DNA of 64,000 nucleotides from Pseudozyma flocculosa PF-1 (Eukaryota; Basidiomycota; Ustilaginomycetes; Ustilaginales; Ustilaginaceae), in assembly GCF_000417875.1 (NCBI RefSeq), contig NW_006920870.1:462769-526768 (forward strand). Reading direction: 5' to 3'. Below, one piece after another: positions 26,667-37,242 of the stretch (its first letter is position 1; each line of letters opens with the position of its first letter). Under the pieces are notes generated by a model that saw only the letters and a program-made list of their open reading frames with translations, was not told the origin of the DNA and searched no databases. The translations under genes were made by a program, and so were the position numbers.

Positions 26667-27729
26667 CCTTGTGCGCAGCGACGGAGCAGGACCGAGAACG
26701 GAGCAGGACAGGGTTGTTGGATCGAGGCCGAGAGCAGGCAGTTGGGCGACGAGGACGGCGACGAGATTGGTCAAGACAGCGAGACAATATGGTAGGAAGA
26801 GAGAGCAGATCGAGTAGTAGGAGTAAGAGTGGAGCGGGCACAGACGTCTAACCTATCTGCGCGTGTTGCTTTCTCCACCTCGAGTTGCCGGTGCGCTTCC
26901 GCCGATGGCAGGCCAGGCCTCGCCCCCAGCAGGCCGCAGGTGTTTTTTTGGCCGGCGCCCTCGAGCAGCTCCTTACGCGCGGTCGTGCGCCGCCGACGTC
27001 GGACCTGCCTGCAGGCCTGCAAACGTTCAAGCAGGCTCGCCCCTCGCTGCCAGCCAGCATCGCCAGCCTAGCCAATCCGGCGAGCTACAGTGTGTGAGTG
27101 CAAAGAAAGAGAGAGAGGCGAGGTGACGGCGACCAGCTTTCCTCTCATCCTGGACCCGCTGGCGGTCAGAGTGACAAGGCCACGCACAAGACCAGGCCAC
27201 GCCTTGTCGCGACAGGGGCTCTCGACCCCGCGCAAAAAGAGCGGCAGACCCGAGGCCGTTACATACGGCGTGTTGGTCTTGCCAGGCCAATTTCGCGGGC
27301 GCCCCCCCAAAAATGTGTGCGTAGGCGACGAGAGCATCGTACGTATCCGGTGGTCCTTGACTTGTCTCTCATGGCCTCAGCAGCCACCAACACCACCACC
27401 GTCATCACCACCATATATCATCCCCAGCTCCGCCAAACAGCCCGCTATCCATCTGTCTCCGCCGCACCGACACCTTCCTGCTCGCACGTCACAACATAGA
27501 ACGCTCCGCTTTCCATCAGCTCCTCCACCAGCACAATCGCCCCCGCCACTCGCACTGACTTCGGCAACGTCACCGCCGGTCACCTTTAGAGCACGCATCG
27601 CCTCACCGCCGTCAACCGCCGCCTCGTACGCCCGCATGGAACACGGCATCGTGCTTTCGATCGCTGTCCGTGTATAATAGCACGGCACTCTCGCCGCTGT
27701 CGCTCCGTCTCGATCCTCTAGACTCCATA
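26667..27729. other. Divergent intergenic region (CDC16 and TM-protein promoters); no gene seen
   Basis: It contains purine-rich GA repeats near 27105-27120, a TATATA-containing segment at 27412-27418 and a TATAAT at 27672-27677, the latter 53 bp before the downstream ATG. Open frames are low-complexity. I see no RNA gene. Confidence 0.55.
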
Positions 27730-29568
27730 ATGAATCCCGGATACGGCGGCATGCCCAGCCGCAGAAGGATCCGCGGGCCGCTGCATCCGGCCCACCGAGC
27801 GCCTCCTTCGTCTTCGCAACAGGACGGCATGTTGCATCAGGATGGAGCGGGACCGTCGACGGGCCAAAAGAGAGGCTGGACATCGACGATACGCTCCGGT
27901 GCTACCGACCACCGCCCCATGCCCTGGGACCAGCCGTCATCGCATCCCTCGGTCACCACCAGCCTGTCCGCGTCACCGACCGATACCCGCTCGTCGCCAT
28001 CGACATCCTTCGCCTCGGCGTCAGTCACTGCATACCCGCATGCCCCTCGTAGCGACTTTGTCTTTCAGTCAGGCATGCAGATGCCCTTCCATGGCCCTTC
28101 CAGCTTCGACGGTGGCGTTCAGCGTAGCGCGGAGAATCCGCCTAGAGACGCCTCTTCCCACTCGCTGCCTGCCAGCAACAGCCAGACCGCCTTCTCTACC
28201 ACATCAGCCGGAAGTCCAGCGAGCTTCCGCACTGCCACCGAGCTCGAACCCCAGGTGGCGGCCCACGGCACCATCTCTTCGCGCGGCATGCCCTCGGCTC
28301 AGCAGGCCCTGCTGCAGGAGCAGCGCAAGACGGCCGGTAGAGGAGCCGTCAGCGAGGTGGCCGAAGACGAGCACCACGAAGGGCCGCCTTCAAAGCGCAG
28401 GCGCGGCCTGGCAGGCACCATCGTCGACACAGCACTCAACGCCGCGCTTTACACTGGCGCCGCTGCGCTCACCGCCTACTCGCTATGGTCGACGTGGGGC
28501 AAGAGGGCCGACGGCGAGGCCGAAGAACCCGATGGCGGACCAGTGCTGCCTTCGCACAAGACGCTGCCAGAAAAGCACCTGCCACCTGGCGGCCTCGACG
28601 AGCCGCCACCGCCCTATCCGGTCTACGACCTGGCTGCGGGCCCCTCGACGCCCAAGTCGCCCGCCAATGCGCGAAAGCAGCGAGTGTTTGTGTCGGCTCA
28701 GAGGAATCGAAGGCGGCCGACGTTTCAGTCGCACCGGGCGACGCAGTCTTCGGGCACGCCACGCAAGGCAATCCCCGACGCCTTCCGATCCACGCCACCG
28801 GCTCAGGAGGAAGTTCGGACGGAGGGCTCCGGCCAGTCCTCCGGAGCCGCTGGCCACGGCGACGACGAAGACGACGATGACGAGGACGGCATGTTCCAGC
28901 GCTTCCAGGACAAGATGAATGCCCTCATCGCACAGGGCCAGGCGGCCCTTGAGTCCAAGCCCTCGTTGGACGCCATGGACTTTGACCAGGACGACCTGGG
29001 CGAGGGCAATGGCCCCGGCTTTGCTTTGAGCAGCTCTAACTCGGCTCCCAGCCTGGGCGTCGCTGACCAGGCGGGTCAGCACGGTCGCGCATTCTCCAAT
29101 CGCACAGTCTCGATGTCCTGGTACGAGGCGGGCGCACCTTCTTCGGGTATGGTGCAATCGCAGTCTCAGCCTTCGGCGCTCTATTCGCAGGGAAGCCCGG
29201 CCTACTACCCCGAGCCTATCAAGCGGAGTCACCCGAGCGGCGGTGCCAACACTCCGGGACGTGGGTCGCCGATGCTGGGTCAAGATCCGCGGCTCGATCA
29301 CAGCCTAGCCGGCAGCAGTCACAGCCGGGCGGGCATGTCGAACCCGTTCGCGCCGACCTCTGAACGTCCATCGTCCCCATTCGCATTCGGACGCGGCGAT
29401 GTGAGCGCGACTTCAGGACGGATAGCAGCCTCGAGATCGTCGGCGGCAGCTTGGCAGTCGCCGTCGACGGACAGCTCCAGCGGCACGCCGTCGCGCCGCA
29501 CGAGCATGCTGCCCCGACCCTCGGCCTCGCTCAACTCTCGTAGAGCTACCGGCTACGCCCCTCGCTAG
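27730..29568 (+). CDS. Predicted single-pass membrane protein, otherwise disordered; function unknown
   Basis: A single exon of 612 residues. The ATG at 27730 is the first real ATG; the frame extends 60 nt upstream only from a GTG. Residues about 1-220 are Ser/Pro/Gly-rich and end in a basic KRRRG patch. A hydrophobic helix follows (GTIVDTALNAALYTGAAALTAY, about 229-250), then WSTWGKR. After it come a PPPPYPVYD motif (a PY-like WW-domain ligand), a basic QRNRRRP patch, an acidic run (DDEDDDDEDGMFQRFQDKM) and a long Ser-rich tail. I know no family for it. One TM flanked by disordered arms, and a PY motif that could recruit a Rsp5/NEDD4-type ligase, are visible features; any role is speculation. 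Confidence 0.7.
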   Translation: MNPGYGGMPSRRRIRGPLHPAHRAPPSSSQQDGMLHQDGAGPSTGQKRGWTSTIRSGATDHRPMPWDQPSSHPSVTTSLSASPTDTRSSPSTSFASASVTAYPHAPRSDFVFQSGMQMPFHGPSSFDGGVQRSAENPPRDASSHSLPASNSQTAFSTTSAGSPASFRTATELEPQVAAHGTISSRGMPSAQQALLQEQRKTAGRGAVSEVAEDEHHEGPPSKRRRGLAGTIVDTALNAALYTGAAALTAYSLWSTWGKRADGEAEEPDGGPVLPSHKTLPEKHLPPGGLDEPPPPYPVYDLAAGPSTPKSPANARKQRVFVSAQRNRRRPTFQSHRATQSSGTPRKAIPDAFRSTPPAQEEVRTEGSGQSSGAAGHGDDEDDDDEDGMFQRFQDKMNALIAQGQAALESKPSLDAMDFDQDDLGEGNGPGFALSSSNSAPSLGVADQAGQHGRAFSNRTVSMSWYEAGAPSSGMVQSQSQPSALYSQGSPAYYPEPIKRSHPSGGANTPGRGSPMLGQDPRLDHSLAGSSHSRAGMSNPFAPTSERPSSPFAFGRGDVSATSGRIAASRSSAAAWQSPSTDSSSGTPSRRTSMLPRPSASLNSRRATGYAPR

Positions 29569-30628
29569 CGCGCTACGGCCCCGTCTTGGTCTGCGGTCCT
29601 GCAGATCCCTTGTACAGTACTTACATCATTGATGCTTGTTTGTCGAGGCCCGTCGTGCATCCGCCTCGGTTGCTCACCCTTTTACCACTTGGACGCCCCC
29701 CTCCTTATACCACCTCGACGAACCTATCCAAGCATCGAAGCGCGACCAGAGCGTGCTGCAAAGGCGTCCTCGACAATGCCATGAAGGCATCCCCCTTGTC
29801 CCGCTTCCCTGCCGCTCGGAAACATGATATGAGATCGCGGTAGTGTCTGACCCTTCGAGTCTAGCAGGATGGGTCGCTGAGAAAGCTTTCCAAGCCTCTG
29901 TCTATTCCCTGGCACCTTGCAAGGCTGGCTAGGCCCTCTGATGGTGTTGATAAGCAAGCAGAGACTGGCCGCATGGATGTATCGCAGCAGATGTTGCCAG
30001 AGCATACTGCTGTGGCTGCCGCTGCTGTGCGCTGTTGCTCTGTGCGGCTGCTTGTGTTGGTGGTTGCCATCTTCGTCAAGCCTGCTGCACCATCATCTCA
30101 ACGAGCTGGCTGGTGCACTACTGGTCAACTTACAACATTCTCCACACTTTTGGCCATGAGGATGTGTGTTTGCTGTGCGCCTGGGCTGCCTGCTGAGCCG
30201 CACTTGACCCCACTCTCGACACCCGACCCCACACGCGACCCCCTTTTTTTTGGACCCTTGCCGGCTGGCAGACAAGAGTGGTGCCCCTCAAGGTCTACTC
30301 TATGTATGTGCCGGCCGCCGCCACCATCCGCTCGTCTTGCAGCATCCATCTGGGTTCGGTCGGGTTCTCTCCAGCCACGACGACACTCGGCGCAACTCTT
30401 GACGCCGCACACCAAAATCGGCCCGTCTCGACAGTCCCTTCTCACGCCATTCTCACGGGGCCATGCTGCCGAGACCAGCCGTAGCCCAAAACTGAGAGAG
30501 GACCCGGTCCGCCTTGCCCTTCCTCGACCCTGTCATCACGTCCAGGCCGACATCGGCGCCGCCACTCTCGCCCAACGTACCCTAGCAGAGCCCATCTGAC
30601 TGGCCGCTCAATCAGCATCGACAGCATC
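29569..30628. other. Intergenic region; no gene seen
   Basis: Between two plus-strand genes. It is less GC-rich than its flanks in 29580-30170. It has T-rich and CT-rich patches (30240-30250, 30480-30560) suited to a 3' UTR followed by a promoter and leader. No domain-bearing frame is found. Confidence 0.55.
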
Positions 30629-33600
30629 ATGGAGCGTGCAGAGGCGACCGGCCGTGCGGCCCTCGAGCCCGTCATGCACGGCTGGACTTTCCACCAGTCG
30701 CACGACCAGGCCACCGTCCTCTTTCTCGTGGGCCAGGGCGTCTCGTCGCGCGATCTCGAGGTGACCATCGGCAGCGATCACATCGTTGCCGCGGTCCGCT
30801 CGCAACCCGCCATCATCAAGGCCCGGCTGTACGGTCGCATCAACACCGCCACGTCGTCCTGGCGCATTGGCGACAAGAACCGCTCCCGACTGAAGCGGTC
30901 GACGAGCAGGTCCTTGCAAAGACCCGAACGACGCTCTGACAGCCACCAGGCTCACGCTGGCCACAGCAGCGGCAGCAACGGAGACGGCTGTAGCACAAGC
31001 AGCACCGACGACCCCGCGGGCCAGGGGTCCGCTACGTCCAGAGGGATCCAGGGCGTCCTGGACCAGTCGGCCCCAGAGGCGTCTGCGTCCCTGCCACAGC
31101 ACAGTCCGCGGTCATCCGGCAGCGAGCGAGGCCTTCGTAGCCCAGCGACGCAGTCCTCGCCGCAGAGCTACGGCAGCATGGATGCCTCGCTCGTGTCGCT
31201 GCGGTCGGCGTCTAGCTATGAGGTCCTGCCTCCCGGTTCAAGATCGAGTCAACCCAGCGCCGCGCCCTCTTCCGGTACCGGATGGTCCAGTAGCTCCAGC
31301 GACGTCGGATCGAACGAATCCTCGGCTGGGTATCTCGCCCATAGCGCCGTGCTCTCGGAGCCCGACGCCGCAGCTGTGGCTGGCAATCACTTCGACTATG
31401 CTGGCCGTCGACCACGACGGGTCAGGTCCGACCTCGAGGCGTTCTACACAAGCGGCGAAAGGAGCTTTCCCGCGACAAGCGACCCGGAGTCTTCGGTGGC
31501 GAGCCTCGCCATGACCGGAGCAACCTTCGACAGCGATGCTGGAGATTCGCGAGCCGGACGAGCCAGCAGCATTGGCGTCGACGACGCCTCGAGCGGACCA
31601 GATGCAAGCTCGGGCTCGGGACCGGTGGTCGAAGCGGACATGACCATGGGGACGGATGGCAAAATCAAGCCTGCCAGTGCTCAGCCGCCGGCGATGAGAC
31701 TCGTCACCATCCACCTCGACAAGATTGACACGGGCATCTGGCCTTTGCTCGTCATCGGGCCAGCTCCCTTGCGTACCGAGAACGCCGACGCAGCGTTCCT
31801 TCGACGTGCTGCTGCGTCGCCGCTCCAACACGGCGCGGCGCTGCCGGCAACCGAGAGCCTTATCGCGACACGTCTACGAAGCGCAGTCCGCGAGAGGGAA
31901 GAGAGGCGAACGAGGCAGACAGCAGAGAGAGAGCTGGCCAGGGCTCTGGGCGAAGCCCTCGCCTCTCCGCAGCCGGCACAGGGTACGGAGCGGGGCACTG
32001 GCGCCTCTCGCGCGACCGTCAAGGCATACCTCAACAGCCTCGCTGCAGCGCCAGACGTGCCGCTCGATGACACGGATGATCACGAAAGGCCTGGCGCAGT
32101 CAGTCCGAGTACGAGCAGATTGAGCGTGCTCTCGACGGCCAGCGACGACAGCACCACTGTCCTGGGATCGCGGCCGAGCGATCCAACGGCCCTGCCCAAG
32201 GCGCAAGGCGGTCGCGAGACCCGGGGTGATGCGAATTACTCCTCCCTTGCGACAACAGACTCCGAGGCAGACGAGGTGGAGCGTCTTCAAGAGCTGCAAA
32301 TGGAGGCCAAGTACAACATGGACCCAACCACGCTTTCGCTCATCGGACTCCAGGTGGCCGACTCGTCGTCAGCACGATCCGCTGGCCAAGAGCGCCGCCA
32401 CCTGGGCGCACCGGGGCACGGGGCAGGTGCGCTCCCGGAGGCTTTCGAGTATTTTGCCCGAGCCTGGCGCGTGGGCGAAATCGCTCTGGCGACGGAGCGA
32501 CTGGTCCAAGACTACCTGCCCCTTCTGAGCGCAGCGTCAGTCGCCGAGGATCTCTCTGCCGTCAAAACCTCGGGGACGCCGCCGAGAGCCCCTGAAATGG
32601 CCACGCAAGGTTCGGCCGATACCTTCCGCCCTCGTGATACGGACCAGACGCACTCGCAGCTTTCGAAGGCTTTTGCAGCCAGATCGACCGTTGAAACGCA
32701 GCGGCAACGCCTGATCGCCTCGCTCGGAGGCTCCAAAGCTCTGGCCAGGCTCTACCTTTCTTACGCCCGCCTTCAGCTGCCTTCGGCCTCGCAGACACGT
32801 TCTCTGCTAGCGTTTCCGCTGGGTCAGCTCAACTCGCCCTTTGTCGATGCTACGGCACCACGGCCGCGCCTCGCGGGTGGCCTGAAGCGCAAGTCCAGTG
32901 TCGTTCTCTCGTCGTCGGGCTCAAGTCGTACATCGTCGGCGCCTCCGTCGCACGGCGGACGCGTGCGTTCAGGATCTCCACCTTCACTGCGCGGCAGCGT
33001 CCCGTCCATCGACAGCTTCAGGGCTGGTGGCGCTTCGCCCACCTCGTCGCCGGCGGCGAGCCCAATCCATCCGTCCGGCCGACACGGCTCTGGAGAGGAT
33101 CAGGTCGAGTTCCTCGCCCCTACGGGAGCCTCCGATGCGGTGGTGCCCGGACCGCTGCAATTCTTGGAAGAAGCCGTGAGGCTCGACGAGTCTCTTCGAG
33201 GCCAGATCTCCGCGCAGGAATGGGCTGAAGCCCTTCAGATCGATTATGAAGAGGCGCGACGCAGAAGCCTGGACCGGCGCGGCATCAAGCAGGCCGAGGA
33301 GATGGGCAGCCTCGCGGGCGAGAGTCAAGGAGGAGATCTCGTCTTTGATAGCGATGGTGAGCTGACTGCGTCGAAAGGGGACGGCCTGCACCGCAGCCAG
33401 GTCAGCAAGCATCGCTCGAAAGCCAGACGGCAAGGTCCCGGGTCCGACGGTGCGACTAGCCTGCTGGGAAGCCTGGGCCAGATGCTCGGCAGCGGAACGT
33501 CTGCGACAGGTTTACGCAGCGGCGCGCACAAGAAGACGAGCAGCCGCAGCAAGGGTGCAAAGGGATCGCCAGCTTCGTCGCTGAAGTCGGCCGACCTAGA

Positions 33601-33805
33601 GGGGGGTTCCGGGCGCCGGTCGAGGGGGAACCGCTCTGCTATGCGGCCAGGTGGTCGCAGCGGAAAGAACGCCGCGGCAGATCCGGACGCCGGCACATTG
33701 GCGTTTGTGAGCGGCGCCGCTCTCCTCGGCATGGCGCTGGCGGGAGGTGTGGCGGCCCTGGGATGGTGGCGGAGGGCCTCTGGAGGACTTTCCTCGTCCG
33801 CTTGA
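30629..33805 (+). CDS. Membrane-anchored fungal protein with a split CS (p23/NudC-like) domain
   Basis: A single exon of 1058 residues. Residues about 16-79 (HGWTFHQSHDQATVLFLV... TSSWRI) look like the first strands of a CS domain. The typical closing strand with its WP motif appears about 270 residues later (MRLVTIHLDKIDTGIWPLLV, 356-375), so a Ser-rich insert interrupts the fold. Conserved-looking phrases follow: YNMDPTTLSLIGLQV (562 on) and PEAFEYFARAWRVGEIALATERLV (about 602-625), the latter resembling a helical-repeat unit. The C-terminus carries a predicted TM helix (FVSGAALLGMALAGGVAALGWW, about 1024-1045) followed by only a dozen residues, a tail-anchor pattern with the bulk in the cytosol. 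A co-chaperone-like role at an organelle surface is an inference. Confidence 0.75.
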   Translation: MERAEATGRAALEPVMHGWTFHQSHDQATVLFLVGQGVSSRDLEVTIGSDHIVAAVRSQPAIIKARLYGRINTATSSWRIGDKNRSRLKRSTSRSLQRPERRSDSHQAHAGHSSGSNGDGCSTSSTDDPAGQGSATSRGIQGVLDQSAPEASASLPQHSPRSSGSERGLRSPATQSSPQSYGSMDASLVSLRSASSYEVLPPGSRSSQPSAAPSSGTGWSSSSSDVGSNESSAGYLAHSAVLSEPDAAAVAGNHFDYAGRRPRRVRSDLEAFYTSGERSFPATSDPESSVASLAMTGATFDSDAGDSRAGRASSIGVDDASSGPDASSGSGPVVEADMTMGTDGKIKPASAQPPAMRLVTIHLDKIDTGIWPLLVIGPAPLRTENADAAFLRRAAASPLQHGAALPATESLIATRLRSAVREREERRTRQTAERELARALGEALASPQPAQGTERGTGASRATVKAYLNSLAAAPDVPLDDTDDHERPGAVSPSTSRLSVLSTASDDSTTVLGSRPSDPTALPKAQGGRETRGDANYSSLATTDSEADEVERLQELQMEAKYNMDPTTLSLIGLQVADSSSARSAGQERRHLGAPGHGAGALPEAFEYFARAWRVGEIALATERLVQDYLPLLSAASVAEDLSAVKTSGTPPRAPEMATQGSADTFRPRDTDQTHSQLSKAFAARSTVETQRQRLIASLGGSKALARLYLSYARLQLPSASQTRSLLAFPLGQLNSPFVDATAPRPRLAGGLKRKSSVVLSSSGSSRTSSAPPSHGGRVRSGSPPSLRGSVPSIDSFRAGGASPTSSPAASPIHPSGRHGSGEDQVEFLAPTGASDAVVPGPLQFLEEAVRLDESLRGQISAQEWAEALQIDYEEARRRSLDRRGIKQAEEMGSLAGESQGGDLVFDSDGELTASKGDGLHRSQVSKHRSKARRQGPGSDGATSLLGSLGQMLGSGTSATGLRSGAHKKTSSRSKGAKGSPASSLKSADLEGGSGRRSRGNRSAMRPGGRSGKNAAADPDAGTLAFVSGAALLGMALAGGVAALGWWRRASGGLSSSA

Positions 33806-34129
33806 GCGCGTGCGTCTCAACGGGCGCCGCTGGGCGCAGAGGTCAAGCCCCGTCTAAAGAGAGCGAGTGCCAACGGAGCCGCCGCACGAGAGGGTCGACG
33901 CCCAAGGTTGCCATGATGACCGCACGAAACACGACCACAACCACGACCACGACCACGACGCCACCATTGACTAGCCAGCACTGTATATATGCCGTGCGTG
34001 CACTGTCTGCTCAGTCCCATCGAGTTTCTTGGCTTATTTGCAGCCCCTTGTGTGCTCAATCACCCGTCGTGGATCACTGCATTGCCTCACACGCCGTTGG
34101 AGGCGTCACCGGAAGCGCACAGGTCGAGG
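33806..34129. other. Short convergent intergenic region
   Basis: It contains an ACGACC/ACCACA repeat tract near 33930-33965. Nothing else is seen. Confidence 0.5.
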
Positions 34130-34471
34130 CTACTTGCCGGAAGAGTAGATTGCGGCATCGGCCTTGCAGGCGGCGGGCGCGTCGGAGGGCAGGTCGGCGA
34201 GGGCGGGGCGTTGCTGCTCGACGACGACCTTGACCGGTTGCTTTGAACCGTCGGGATTCGTCGTGTTGACAGAAACCTGGCCGTGGTGTTGGATCTGGGT
34301 TGCCAGCGAGTCGGGCTGATCTTGAGCGACGACGTGGGGCGTGGCCGCAGCCGCCTGCTGGAGAGCTGGGGGCGAGGCCGACGAGGGTGTGGTCGGCGGA
34401 GGAGCGACGTCGCGTGAGACGGAGGTCTGGGGGGCCACCGAGGGATGGCTCGATGCTGTGCGATCTGTCAT
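34130..34471 (-). CDS. Small hypothetical protein, 113 residues
   Basis: An intronless minus-strand frame from ATG 34471-34469. The N-terminal half is Ser/Thr/Pro/Ala-rich. The C-terminal half (QIQHHGQVSVNTTNPDGSKQ then VKVVVEQQRPALADLPSD) reads as ordinary protein and includes one Cys. Upstream on the minus strand is a pyrimidine-rich leader (34520-34700). No family is recognised, and it could be a chance frame. Confidence 0.4.
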   Translation of the reverse strand: MTDRTASSHPSVAPQTSVSRDVAPPPTTPSSASPPALQQAAAATPHVVAQDQPDSLATQIQHHGQVSVNTTNPDGSKQPVKVVVEQQRPALADLPSDAPAACKADAAIYSSGK

Positions 34472-36150
34472 GGTGACCAGGTCGAGAGGGCCGGCATGCG
34501 CGAACAAAAGCGCAGTCGAAAGGGGCTAGGATGTGCGATCCGAGGGCCAGGGGAGCGAGCGATGCTGCTGATGGACGTGACCGATGCTTTCCGACCTTGA
34601 ACGGGAAGGAGAATCTGGAACGTCGAAAGGAATAGCGCTCGTGGTGATCGTGGTGAAGAGGGGACAGAGAGAAGCAATGAATAGCCGTTAGGATGCATTC
34701 GACCGGCCTGCCAGTGCGAAGAGAGCGAACTATGTAGGTCTGGGAGGTGCACGAAGCACGCTAGGTGATCCGGCGCGAGGTGCTGCCACCCACAGCAGAG
34801 TGGCGGCCACACGGGAGAAAGGATGAATACACACTACTCTGACTGACCTGGCAAAGGACAATAATCTTAAGGGATGGCGCCTGTGGAACGAGGTGGCGCG
34901 GCCCCGATCGAGCCTAGACCCTAACCTGGACCCCCGATTCGGCCACGGAAAACGCACGCACATACAGTACGCGTTGCACACGAAACCGGCCGGTCGTCGT
35001 CCACGCACGATTACAGCATGGATGACCGCACCGCGCCGTTCGCCCAAACGTACGTACGTCGACACTTTGCTCCCGATCGCCTATGGTGGCCATCACGCTT
35101 CGAGACGTCTGTCGTCGCCACGGGAGGCAACAAGTCTCCCCAGTCTAGAATCACGTAACGAGGCGATGCTCCACCCTTAGCCTGCCTTCTTTGGGTCTGC
35201 TCTACGGTTATCTGAGCTTGGCGTCTCAGCCGCGCCACATGGAAGGGGGCACTCAGACTTGTTGTGCGAGATGGGGCGGGGAACCCAGCCAACTCGGCAC
35301 AGGCCTTCGTTTCTCTCCACACGAGGGCCGCCGCCCAGACTTTGGCCGCCAAGCTGGTCTCTGCTGGGTGCTACCGGTAGCAGGGTCGAGCGAGGGCAGA
35401 GACGCAGAGTGAGAAAATAAGGGCGATACTTACCCGCAGCCCAATCGCCTTGACACTGGCGCACTTGCCATGCTGGCATCAAGTTGCCCGCCTCGAGGCT
35501 GTTGTGTGTGGGGTTGCGGGTCACGGCCCTGGTCAAGGCGCGTGCGTGCGCTTGGCTCGCAGCATCTGTATGTACGCGCCCGTGCACCCATCGTCGGCCC
35601 GTCCGTCCAAGATGCAGGCAAGGCGGTACGGTAGAGTTGGGCGAGCCAGGGGGGGGGGGTTGGTTCGCGGCCAAGTCGAGGCCAGTCGAGGCTTGGCCGG
35701 GCCTTGCTGGGCCTTGCTGGGCCTTGCTTGCTCTGGCTGGCGATGCGATGTGATGCGTCTGGCCGGCAGACGAGCCTCTGTCCAAACTCCACTTGGCCGG
35801 GTCAACCCCTCCCTCAATTTTGGCAGGCTCATCAGGCTACGGCAGCAGCAGCACTGGGCCTGTCCTCTGAGGGCCAAACCCCCCCCGCCGCCCCTCTTTC
35901 CCCCGCCAGCCTTTTGGCCTGGCCACGCCATTCCCACGGGGCGCTGCAGAGGTCACGCCCGTCGGCCTCTCCCTCGCCACGGCTACCACCACTTCCATTA
36001 CCACCACCACCACCACCACCACGATCTGCATCGACCCTTCTGCTACTACGCTTCTCGCTCACATCCATCTGGCCGCTCTACACGCCACCACACAAGCTCT
36101 CGTCCACACCGCACCTCGTCCCATCGCTCCCTCCGGCATCTCCATCCACC
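34472..36150. other. Divergent intergenic region; no gene seen
   Basis: 1.7 kb between the 113-residue ORF and the acylated small protein. It has GC-rich simple sequence: a G run near 35652-35660, GGGCCTTGCT triplicates at 35698-35727, CCCC runs at 35880-35905 and a CCA/CAC array at 35998-36023 in the likely leader of the plus-strand gene. Frames are low-complexity and none is convincing. Confidence 0.5.
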
Positions 36151-36539
36151 ATGGTGCGTGTGACCCCATCCGCGGCCCTGCTCCCCCTTGCCTCACTGCC
36201 TCGCCTCATTCTGCGCTGCTGACCCTCGACGCCCCTTTTGGCCTTGCGCTCACCCTTCTTGCCACCCACCTCGGTCCCATCCAGGGTTCCTGCATGTCTA
36301 GCATGTCCGGCAAGGACAAGAAGATGAAGCGCACCGACACCAACCGCAGCGGCAAGGGCAACAACGAGCTCCACCGAACCACTTCCTCCTACCAGGGCTC
36401 CGTCGCCGAAGGCATGCGCTACTCGGACCGCGGAGGCGCCGAGCGCGACAGGCTCACCGCATCCCAGCTCCACAAGTCAAAGACGCTCGAGGAGAGAATC
36501 AAGCAGGCAGAGAGGGAGAACCGCGCGCGGGGTCACTAG
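36151..36539 (+). CDS. Small basic protein with predicted N-myristoylation/palmitoylation signal
   Basis: The first exon is just the ATG (36151-36153), followed by a GTGCGT donor, a 131-nt intron with a CAG acceptor, and exon 2 (36285-36539); total 85 residues. Splicing gives the start MGSCMSSMSGKDKKMKR, a textbook N-myristoylation consensus (Gly2, Ser6) with a palmitoylatable Cys4 and a polybasic stretch, so it is expected to sit on a membrane face. The rest is hydrophilic and ends in a short charged helix (KTLEERIKQAERENRARGH). The alternative is initiation at Met5 or Met8 of exon 2 without acylation. I do not recognise the family; the size and acylation resemble Ragulator/EGO-type lipid-anchored subunits, but the sequence similarity is not convincing. 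Confidence 0.7.
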
Positions 36540-37242
36540 ATCCTCCCTCGAGCATCGACCCTCGACGATCAACGAGGATCGCTAGGCCAAGCTCGGACTC
36601 GGCAGCCTGCCGCTTTGGTCTTCGGCATGGCCGCTGCTACGGGCTAGTGTTGAGCCGTGCACAGCGTGCACACGCACGGCTATGCGGCCTACCGGCTCTG
36701 TATTGTCAACGTCGCCGCACTTTAACAGCGAAGCTCTTCGCAGCTGCTCGAGCCATCACCACATGGCCAGCTCTGCCGTTAGCAGACACGGATCGGCTCA
36801 GCCCGTTGCGGCAGCATGTCCCCCTTCGCTCGCAACCTCGGAAGCCCATCTGCGCCGCCCGCAGTCACCTGCACACCGCTCAACACCTCCTATCGCCATG
36901 GCTTCAGACCCACTTTTCCGCTCATCCCATGCCCAGACCTCTGCCACCCCTCTACGCTCTTGTTCCAGTCCTTCAGCTGCCTCGGCACCCTGGCTCTTCT
37001 TACCCTGCCTGATTCCCACGTCTCGCCCGCATACCAGCCACCTTTTTCCGCTCCGGGAACCGCTCGCGAGGTCTCCGACGAACTTTTCGTGACCTTGATA
37101 CTCGACATCGCTCGCCATTGAGCCTTCTAGCCGCCGCTTGATGTCGTTTCACTTTTGCCTTTGAATTCCACGCCTCTCGTCCGCCTCGACCTGCCCCACA
37201 ACGATCAGAAGTGCTGCTGCCGCAGCGCGCGCCGGGCGGCGT
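36540..37242. other. Convergent intergenic region; no gene seen
   Basis: Between the 3' ends of the acylated small protein and the medium-chain reductase. It is pyrimidine-rich on the plus strand (36880-37060), and its frames carry no domain. Confidence 0.55.

Noticed and set aside
36797..37121. Overlapping small frames on both strands downstream of the acylated protein
   Set aside because: Pyrimidine-rich 3' flank; no conserved peptide or splice-linked partner.
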